47,647 bases of DNA, taken from positions 1-47,647 of IMG/VR virus record IMGVR_UViG_3300046642_000522; one strand, given 5' to 3'. The DNA is from a virus. Of this stretch, positions 14,592 to 21,900 are shown piece by piece (position 1 is the stretch's first letter; every line of letters begins with the position of its first letter). The position numbers were made by a program, and so were the translations under genes. The notes under the pieces were generated by a model, which was not told the DNA's origin, ran no database searches, and saw only the letters and a list, made by a program, of their open reading frames with translations.

Positions 14592-15185
14592 TTAGGGGCA
14601 CTTCACCGTTGTGGACGGTACGCAGTCGTGGTCGTGATGATGGCTGGGCGGCAGGCCCTGGCCACAGGAGCCCGGTGCGGTGCAGGCCCATGGGAATGCG
14701 TTGTTTCGACATCCAAAGGCGAGGCAGCCGAACCCTGCGTTGTAGTTCTGCCCACAACCGTTGTTATATCCGTAGGCGAAGCCGGCACCGTAGGGATTGC
14801 CGAGCCCGTAGCCGAACGGATTGACGCCTGCATACCCGTATGCGTTGTTGTTTGCGCACGGGTCTGCGACGACGACGACCGTCTGCGTCGGCGGTGTGGC
14901 ATACGTTACCGGCTGGCTGTAGGTCACCGGAGCGCTGTACACGGGGGCAGCTACTGCTGCCACAGGAGTCGGACACACGGGAACCCAACTTACTGCGCCG
15001 GTTCCGGCGGCGCGGAACTCGACGTCACCGCTCACGAAACACCAGTATTCACCGCTACTGTTGCTGTAGAAGGTGAACGGTCCAGTCCCGCTGTAGGTCT
15101 GGGCGGAGGCCGGCGTCGATGCTCGAGCTCCGAGGAATCCGAATGCGAGGGCAGCGACCATGAGTGGAATCAGTATCTTCTTCAC
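14592..15185 (-). CDS. Secreted Gly/Tyr/Asn-rich protein
   Basis: 197 residues from GTG 15185 with AAGGAG 5 bases upstream. A clear signal peptide (KKILIPLMVAALAFGFLGA then STPASA) would be cut before QTYSGTG. The mature part starts with a small strand-rich region with Cys, passes through a VTYSQPVTYATPP-type stretch, then a Gly/Tyr/Asn-rich segment (NPFGYGLGNPYGAGFAYGY) with several Cys, and ends with a HHHDHDC cluster. Secreted or surface location is likely; function unknown. Confidence 0.7.
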   Translation of the reverse strand: MKKILIPLMVAALAFGFLGARASTPASAQTYSGTGPFTFYSNSSGEYWCFVSGDVEFRAAGTGAVSWVPVCPTPVAAVAAPVYSAPVTYSQPVTYATPPTQTVVVVADPCANNNAYGYAGVNPFGYGLGNPYGAGFAYGYNNGCGQNYNAGFGCLAFGCRNNAFPWACTAPGSCGQGLPPSHHHDHDCVPSTTVKCP

Positions 15186-15238
15186 GATTTCTCCTTGAAT
15201 CTCTCTAGCCGATAGACGTGCGCCATCTGGGCATTCAC
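15182..15238 (-). CDS. Possible 18-residue peptide coupled to the secreted protein
   Basis: GTG 15238 has AAGGAGG 8 bases upstream and reads NAQMAHVYRLERFKEKS after the start, ending in a GTGA overlap with the secreted-protein start. The overlap and strong site suggest translation; size makes it uncertain. Confidence 0.3.
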   Translation of the reverse strand: MNAQMAHVYRLERFKEKS

Positions 15239-15280
15239 ATCTTGCGCCTCCTTCCAACTAAGTCGGGTGAATGGTAGCGA

Positions 15281-15580
15281 TCAGGTCAGTCGTGAGGCAA
15301 GCACACGAAGTTGGTCAGCGAGCTTCGTCGCGTTGATGGCGGCGGCCATAATCCTCGAGCGGTCGGCCGAGGTGGCGTGCGCGGAGGCGACCTGTGCAAT
15401 GTGCTGGCCGAGCGCGACATTCAGGTCGGCCCATGCCTGCTCTGCAGCCAGCGAAAGGCGGTCTGGTTCCGACTCGGACTCGGGCTCGGGCTCGGGCGCA
15501 ACTGGCGCTTCTGGTTCAGGCTCAACCATCGGTGGCTCGGCCTGGTCGTTTACAGGAGTCTCTTCGGCTTCGTTTACCAT
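15281..15580 (-). CDS. Acidic Pro/Glu-rich small protein
   Basis: 99 residues from ATG 15580 with AAGGAGG 5 bases upstream. The first 45 residues are an acidic Pro/Glu repeat (PPMVEPEPEAPVAPEPEPES); the rest is a helix (LSLAAEQAWADLNVALGQHI onward), possibly oligomerising. A copy of the palindrome (15597..15613) lies 16 bases upstream of the start, suggesting specific control. Function unknown. Confidence 0.65.
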   Translation of the reverse strand: MVNEAEETPVNDQAEPPMVEPEPEAPVAPEPEPESESEPDRLSLAAEQAWADLNVALGQHIAQVASAHATSADRSRIMAAAINATKLADQLRVLASRLT

Positions 15581-15596
15581 TTGCCCCTCCTTGAGC

Positions 15597-15613
15597 CGTC
15601 CCAACTTGGGACG
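15597..15613. promoter_or_regulatory. Palindrome copy 2 upstream of 15281..15580
   Basis: CGTCCCAACTTGGGACG, perfect around one central base, ends 16 bases before the ATG at 15580. A TATACT box (15629..15624 on the minus strand) lies just upstream, so the palindrome would overlap the start of a transcript; a good -35 box is missing. Confidence 0.6.
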
Positions 15614-15636
15614 AGCCGCTAGCAGTATAGAGCACC

Positions 15637-15891
15637 TTAATCTGCTGCTGGGGTCGGGCCCTGGGAGCCACCGTTTCTTGCGCTTACCAGAGCTCGGAGG
15701 AGATTCAGATTCTCGCGCTCAAGCGTGTCGCGTGCCGCCTCACAGTCTCGTAGTTGCTGTATCAGACTCTGAAGCCTTGCATCCGCCTTCAGCTGAGCCT
15801 GGTAGGCCGCACCGCCTTTATAGGCGAAGACTCCAAGGACGAATGTCGCAAGTCCGATGACGCTTGCCAGGGCCGGCGCCCACTGCACCAA
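15637..15891 (-). CDS. Small membrane protein with coiled-coil tail
   Basis: 84 residues. TTG 15891 or GTG 15888; GGAG lies 8 bases before the TTG. One N-terminal transmembrane segment (ASVIGLATFVLGVFAYKGGA) then a helical, charged tail (LQSLIQQLRDCEAARDTLER). The shape resembles spanin (Rz-like) or holin-partner proteins near lysis genes, but no motif proves this. Confidence 0.6.
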   Translation of the reverse strand: MVQWAPALASVIGLATFVLGVFAYKGGAAYQAQLKADARLQSLIQQLRDCEAARDTLERENLNLLRALVSARNGGSQGPTPAAD

Positions 15892-16368
15892 TCACGTTGC
15901 TCCATATTGAGTATTCGCATCGTGCGACAGGCGCCATTTTGTTCGCAATGCGAATATCGACGGCTCTAACACCGCAACTGTGTACAGGATAGCGATCAGC
16001 AATGTTTGCATCTGGTCGAGGAAGATGAACTGCCAGCTCCGGACGACTCCATCGCCGAAATGCCCAACGACGACTGCCTGCATGACGGATATCGCTGAGA
16101 GTAAAAGAACGATTTGTTGCGGTATCAGACATGCGAGCCGCAGGAGTACATGGGACGACGGGATAATTGGCGTTCCACCGAGCGCTATGAGTCCAACGGA
16201 AATGAGGACAACCGCCTGCATTCTGTAGTTCGTGAGCAGTTGGGCAATGACCGTCGCAGCTGTGAAGTGAATGGACTCTCCGTAGGTGAGTAGGAGCAGT
16301 CCCCAAACCAGGTGATAGGTGGTCGCGTAGATGATCAGGAGTTGGTTGTATCTGATAAATCCTCTCAC
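15892..16368 (-). CDS. Four-span membrane protein (tandem pair, second)
   Basis: 158 residues from GTG 16368, overlapping the previous stop as GTGA. Four hydrophobic segments (about 10-30, 48-66, 75-95, 110-135) and a basic C-terminus. Same overall layout as 16365..16766, though sequence similarity is low. Candidates include holin-like or exclusion proteins; no family recognised. Confidence 0.65.
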   Translation of the reverse strand: MRGFIRYNQLLIIYATTYHLVWGLLLLTYGESIHFTAATVIAQLLTNYRMQAVVLISVGLIALGGTPIIPSSHVLLRLACLIPQQIVLLLSAISVMQAVVVGHFGDGVVRSWQFIFLDQMQTLLIAILYTVAVLEPSIFALRTKWRLSHDANTQYGAT

Positions 16369-16766
16369 CCCTGTTCGACTCCAAGCCGCTGCGTGCTAGC
16401 CAGCAAACAGGCTAAAGCGATGGCGAACGATGCGACGGGAGACGGAGTTATGAGGCCGCGCAATCCTGCGGTCGAAATCTGGCTCTGCAGCAGACCCTGA
16501 AACACCCAGATCGTCGAGCCGAGAATAAGCATCTCCCATCGGAGCTTGGGAATGTCGATGATGCTGCAGGCAACTATCGCCATAACGACGAGAATGTCGC
16601 CGAGCGCCCAGAACCAGCCTGGAGCGATGACCAGCAGTCTGCGGTAGATGAGCCCTCGATCGAGGGTTGCGGTGCCAGGAACAAAGAGCAAGGCATTCGC
16701 GACCGCCCCACAAATGGTGATGATCTCCAGTGGGTAGGGCCGGCTGGGAGCAAAGCGAGAACGCAT
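16365..16766 (-). CDS. Four-span membrane protein (tandem pair, first)
   Basis: 133 residues from ATG 16766. Hydrophobic segments at about 13-30, 50-70, 78-95 and 105-125 separated by short loops (DRGLIYRRLL between the first two). It is translationally coupled to the next membrane gene, so the two may form one complex. Function unknown. Confidence 0.65.
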   Translation of the reverse strand: MRSRFAPSRPYPLEIITICGAVANALLFVPGTATLDRGLIYRRLLVIAPGWFWALGDILVVMAIVACSIIDIPKLRWEMLILGSTIWVFQGLLQSQISTAGLRGLITPSPVASFAIALACLLASTQRLGVEQG

Positions 16767-16771
16767 CCGAG

Positions 16772-17044
16772 CTACTGCTGCTCAGACTTTCGGATGGACA
16801 ACTGAAAGACGGCGAGCTCCTCTCGGACTGCCATGCGAATCATGTGGACGAGCTCGTCGGCATCCAGATAGGCAGCGCGGTCGGCCCGGGCGATACCCTG
16901 GCCGTTCGGCCCGACGGCGACATCGGCAAGCTCGAAGGTTCCTGCGGAGTCGAGGGTGCGGACGAATGCCGTCAGGTTGACGTTCCCCCTTGGCTTGGCT
17001 CCGAGTAGTCGTGCGCGTGCGCCTAGATTGTCGTTGTCGGGCAT
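16772..17044 (-). CDS. Small hypothetical protein
   Basis: 90 residues from ATG 17044 with GGAAGGA upstream. Contains a strand-rich middle (VNLTAFVRTLDSAGTFELAD) and a helical C-terminus (ADELVHMIRMAVREELAVFQ). No family recognised; sits between the second EXORDIUM-like gene and the membrane pair. Confidence 0.65.
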   Translation of the reverse strand: MPDNDNLGARARLLGAKPRGNVNLTAFVRTLDSAGTFELADVAVGPNGQGIARADRAAYLDADELVHMIRMAVREELAVFQLSIRKSEQQ

Positions 17045-17059
17045 GATGGCGTCCTTCCT

Positions 17060-17866
17060 TTAGGGAACGTCGTCGGAGTCCGGCGGCTGTTCGTCTGGAT
17101 TCTTCTCATTGATGAAGTACCCCTGAATGAGCCATGGCCCCCATTTTTCCAGAATCCTATTGCAGAAGTCACCATTCTCCTCGCCGGTTGAATCGTCATA
17201 CCAGCTGTCGGACCATCCGTTTGTACAGGTCTCGGCAACCTCATGAGCGAGCGAGCTGCAGACGATGTCGAATGCTGTCGCAGGTGCCTCCGCCGGCAAA
17301 GGCGCACATCCTGGACAACTCGTGTCGACCATCACCTGAAACAGCATGTCGTGGCTATCGTTGCTGTGGTAGGCACAAAACACCTCGCAACTTCCGGGCT
17401 CTCCGTCAATGGTAGCTACGGTTCCCGGAGGCAGCATGAGCGCGTAAAGATTTGCCGCGCCATTGAGATACGAGGGTGCAGGAACCAAATTCGCGTCGAC
17501 AGCCGCGTTGACGTAGGCTATCGCATCATCTGAACTTAGGGTTGCGCCCATAGGCGTTGGTCCGTCAACAGACCCGCCGAAGCTGCTTGTGAACGAGTCG
17601 TTCGTGTATTGGGTCATTCGCTTGAAGTACGGCCCCTGCATGAGGTCGCGGGCGAAGCGCTCTAACTTTGAGCGGTCATAGTCGACGTCTCCGCCCCAAA
17701 TGAGATAGAGCGTCGGGGCAGAGACGAGTCTTCCGCCGTGATAGACAAGGTTGCCAGGTATGCCCTCTAAGTCATCGGGCGTCTTAAAGGTGTTGGCCGC
17801 GACGATTTGCCAGCTGGTAAATGGCCCAACCTGGCGGAGAAACTCCTTGTCATACATCTCGCTCAC
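17060..17866 (-). CDS. EXORDIUM/PHI-1-like protein with HEVAE motif, single domain
   Basis: 268 residues from GTG 17866, overlapping the upstream stop as GTGA. APTLYLIWGGD, ANLYALMLPPGTV, SCEVFCAYHSND, DTSCPGC, SLAHEVAETCTN (HEVAE about 208-212) and WYDDSTGEENGDFC match in order the protein at 12832..14136, but the PKD/Ig domain and tail are missing. The Y-V/A-L-x-P...C-x-x-x-C-x-x-H...C-P-G-C pattern is that of EXORDIUM-type proteins. It directly follows a tail-module gene, so it may be part of the particle. Biochemical role unknown. Confidence 0.55.
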   Translation of the reverse strand: MSEMYDKEFLRQVGPFTSWQIVAANTFKTPDDLEGIPGNLVYHGGRLVSAPTLYLIWGGDVDYDRSKLERFARDLMQGPYFKRMTQYTNDSFTSSFGGSVDGPTPMGATLSSDDAIAYVNAAVDANLVPAPSYLNGAANLYALMLPPGTVATIDGEPGSCEVFCAYHSNDSHDMLFQVMVDTSCPGCAPLPAEAPATAFDIVCSSLAHEVAETCTNGWSDSWYDDSTGEENGDFCNRILEKWGPWLIQGYFINEKNPDEQPPDSDDVP

Positions 17867-18990
17867 CGCACATCACCAGGACTGCATATCCCATCTTCCC
17901 ACGAGGAGCCGCTCCAAATCTTGACTCCAGAAGGCGATACCCAGCCATCCGGACCATAGACCATCGTCGGTTCACACACCCACTGCATTCCATTCCATAC
18001 CCAGACTCCTCCTCCTGTGCTGTATGGGCCCATGACACAGTCTCCGCCTGGAGGAAAGGCGAAAGGCACCCAGAAAGTGCCCAGCGCTCCGTTGAACCAC
18101 GTCCAGGGACCGAAGACGGGCTGCGGGCCCACTATCTGGACGCTGTGCTCGATCTGTCCAGTGACCGTGCTCGTCACGTTCATGTTTGCGTCCAGCCCGC
18201 CGGTCAGTTGTTTTCCTCCATCAATGGTCCTCGCGTCTGGCTTGTATTGAGATACACCAGGTCCGAGATCGACGGCCCACACGGTAACCCAGACAGAGTC
18301 AAAAATCGAGCCATCCATGCCTGTGTTGAAGCCACTGTTATGTAGCGTGATAGGGATGATCGTGGAATCGCCGGGTGGGGTCTGTACCCACGCAGCGAAA
18401 TAAACCTCGTTGAAGATGTATTGCAGCAACGGGTAAATCACCTGAGCCGGACCAGCTATCTCGAACATGACATGCAGCGCCTGGGGGTTGGGCAGCTCGG
18501 GAGTCGACTTGGGATACTCCCAGTACGGCGAATCGGCGTCGGCTTGGTATGCGTTCGTTGAGCCGCCAATGGTTATATAGAGGATGCTCCCAAACTCTGC
18601 TCCATTTGGCTGAATCCAACCGAAGAAATTCTTGTCTGGGGATGAGACGTGACAGACGCCAGTTGGAAACCCGGTTTCTGTGAGGAACACGGAGTATTGG
18701 CAGAGTATGTATGGGACGCCGGGTTTCCGCACTGTTGCGTCGGGGTTAACACCTGGACCGCTATAGAGCGGATCTTGCGTGGGGTTTGGCAATCCAGCAA
18801 CGACCGTGCCGTCGTTATTGAGCGGCACAAAGCCGACAAGCCCTTGGTTGAGATTGTTGTCGGTCATGTATGTCTCGTAAGAGAAGCCGGCTGGTGGCGG
18901 GTCAGTTAATGACGGCGAAAACGGCACTGGCGTGGATGGTTCTCGCGGAAACGCCTCACCACCAAGCCATCCGTACCACTCGTAAATCAT
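17863..18990 (-). CDS. Tail-module protein of unknown function
   Basis: 375 residues; ATG 18990 starts two bases after the large tail protein stop. Strand-rich and aromatic throughout, with a carbohydrate-binding feel (SILYITIGGSTNAYQADADS). The C-terminus has two related small units (GVWVWNGMQWVCEP and GVKIWSGSSWEDG), typical of repeated W-x-G-x-x-W modules on fibres. Probably part of the tail tip or fibre; family not recognised. Confidence 0.65.
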   Translation of the reverse strand: MIYEWYGWLGGEAFPREPSTPVPFSPSLTDPPPAGFSYETYMTDNNLNQGLVGFVPLNNDGTVVAGLPNPTQDPLYSGPGVNPDATVRKPGVPYILCQYSVFLTETGFPTGVCHVSSPDKNFFGWIQPNGAEFGSILYITIGGSTNAYQADADSPYWEYPKSTPELPNPQALHVMFEIAGPAQVIYPLLQYIFNEVYFAAWVQTPPGDSTIIPITLHNSGFNTGMDGSIFDSVWVTVWAVDLGPGVSQYKPDARTIDGGKQLTGGLDANMNVTSTVTGQIEHSVQIVGPQPVFGPWTWFNGALGTFWVPFAFPPGGDCVMGPYSTGGGVWVWNGMQWVCEPTMVYGPDGWVSPSGVKIWSGSSWEDGICSPGDVR

Positions 18991-18992
18991 AC

Positions 18993-21900
18993 TTATGAGT
19001 CCGATGGCACTGGCGACGGCGGTAGGTAGTCCGTCTCTGTCTGAATCCAGACGTCGTTGACATTGGGATTGTCGGGTTCCGCTGAGCGGACGGACATGCG
19101 TTGAATCGTGCGTCCATCGCTGTCCTGAACACGGTCATAGTCTGGGTCCAGAGTCGGCAGCGCATCCGGATTCAGGTCCATGGTCGGGCTGTCAACTGCC
19201 CAGGTGTTCTGCGCGACGACACTCTGCGTCCGCTGCGCACCGATATCGACGCCAGCACTGACGAGATAGGCATCGGCGCAGTCAACAGCATCGAGCAGCG
19301 CGGCGCCGGCCGCACCCGAGGCGTTGATGAGGATGCCGGCGTTGTGCGTCAGGGAGCTTATTTGCGCCAGTGCATCTCGCCCTGGGGCCAATGCGTTGAG
19401 CGCGTCTGCTCTATGGTCGGTAACTACGCCAGTGTCAGTGTTGAACTTCTGAGGCTCGATACCTGCGATGGCCATGGCCCAGAGGCCAAACCCGTCCTCG
19501 TAGGTTTTGAGCGATCGTGCGACTTCGCTCCAGAGCGGTGTAAGCGAACCGAAAGATGCGGTGGTGTCGCTCACGTTCTGGTTGATATCCGCCCGAAGGC
19601 CTTGAAGAGTGTTCAGTGTGTCGTTCGAATCCTTAACCTGTTTGGCGTTCTGGACGTTCAGAGCATTTGCGGCCGACGACATCCCGATGCCGACTTGGGA
19701 GAGGTCGCCAAACTTCTTTGCGCTGGTTCCAACTGTGTCTGCCGTGCTCTGAATTGTGGCACAAATCGCCCGGACATTAGACACGACGTCGATGAGGCCC
19801 TGTGAGTCGATGCCCCATGGGAACGTCACCGTGTCAACCGTCTCGGTCGCAGCGATGCGGGCATTTTCGGCCTTTTGTAGTTGCGATCCGATGGAAGCCA
19901 GCTGCACCGATGCAGCCTGTGCCGTGCCAGAGGCGAGCTTCGCAAGCGATTGCGTTCGGGTGATGCAGTCCTGACCCAGGTCTCCCGGCTTCCGTTTGGC
20001 ATTACCCGTGACTTTGTTGCTCCCGTCCACTGTCTCAGTCAGTGGGTTGCCGAATCCGCGATAGACGTCAACCTTGTCCTGGAACTGGATGCGGTCATCC
20101 ACGCAGACACAGCCATAGCCGTCGCTACAGCTCTCATGCTGCCCCTCTGGGCAGTTTCCTCCACCGCCTCCATCGGCGGTCGTTGGCTGCGGTGGATTGT
20201 CGGTTTTCTGCTGATCGCAAAGAGCCAAACTGGTCAGAGCCTGGTCAGATGCCTTCGCGACGCATTCCTTGACGTTGTTGCGCAGCTCTTCAGCCAGCTT
20301 GTCGGTCTTCGTGATGGCGTCCCACTGCTTGTTCAGCAGGACGTTGGCGTCGACCATGTCTTTGAGCAGATGGTAGACCACGAACATCGTCTGGCCGTCG
20401 ATGATGGGAGTCCCACCACCACCTCCTGCTCCACTACCGCTTCCACCAGTCTCCGTTGTGTCGGTCGTGATGTCGCCGCAGTTGATGTGGCCGTGGGTTG
20501 TCTGATCTCCACTCTGCGTACCGAGCACTGGATTGTTGGCGGTTATCCTCGCGAAGTAGCAGGCACCGTCCGCGGTGCTCTTGACGGCTTTGTCCAGCCC
20601 GCTATCCACACCCATGTTCGTTGCGTCGGATGGCAGCGGGTCCGGAGGGCAGTCGCCGACCTTGAATTGCTGTACCGACCATTGCCAGTGGCCCTTCTCA
20701 ATCTTGTCTGATGCATTCTTCGCAGTCTGGGCCTTGTCGGCAGCCCCCTTCAGCGAATCGCAACTTACCGCGCTTCCACTTCCGCCACTCGAGTCAGAAA
20801 CAATGGTCGAGAGCATGAAGCCCCACATTCCGCCTTCGGCGCCGGCGATCTCGTTGGCGTTATCCAGATCCTGCTGCGCCTGCAACACAGCCACTTCCGC
20901 GGTCAGAATCGCCTGCTTGATCTTGAAAATCGTCGCATGCAGCCCATTGATGAACTGGCCCACAGGGAGGTTCACTCCCTGTCCTTCGGCTCCAGCCTTG
21001 ACGCCTTCCATATAACCAAGCGCTGCTTCAGCCTGAGCCTGAATGCTTGTGCCGAAGTCCAGGAGCTTAAGATATTGGGCCTGTTTGTCCTCCAAGGCGT
21101 TGACGAGCTTCTGCCCCTTGCCGACGCAGGTCGGCGGCGGTATCCAGTCGGCCTCTATGGCCGCGTCATCGAGACATTGGGATGTGTCCTGCTTGCTATT
21201 TTGGTTTGCTGTTGGGCCAGGAGCTAGTTTGGGGTTCTTCGGAACGCCGAGGAGTCCCGCAAGCGCCTGCGCATTTGCTGCCGAGGCTACCGTGAGCGCT
21301 TGGTTGCTGATGTTCTCCCATGGCACCTCATTGTCGAATTGATATGAGGTCTTCTCCGGCTCGAGCAGGTTGTAGTCAGCGCCGACGCAGCGCACGACGT
21401 CATGAATGTCGGCCTCATCGTCCTTGAAGGTTACCCAACGGCCGAGTGGAATACGGCCTTCTGGACTACCACCCTGCAGCATCGACGTGTCCAGAACGGC
21501 CCCGCTGTAGGTCACCTGCGGAGCCTGGCTCAAGAGATACAGCTCGCGCAGGTACGTCCGCTGGCTCTTCAAAGCGTTGGAGGTAAATTTGAACGTCGGG
21601 AGGCTTGCCGTTTGTGACGACCCAGACGAACCTGACGCAATCGTGCATGGGTCAAATTGTGAATTATCCGCATTGTTCTGCTGGGCCAGCTGGGACTGCA
21701 GCTCGGCCTGGTACTGCTCGCAGGCGTCCTCGGCCTGTAGCTCCAGAAGCGCCATGGCAGCGCTCTCGCCATGGATGACTCCATTGATGTCCTCCGTCAC
21801 CAACACCTGTTGCTGCGGCTTGTCTTCTTCCGTGCGCTCGGCCGAGAGGAGGTTGGTCTTGTAGTCGGCAACGATGCTCGAGCCGGCGCCGACGCTGCAT

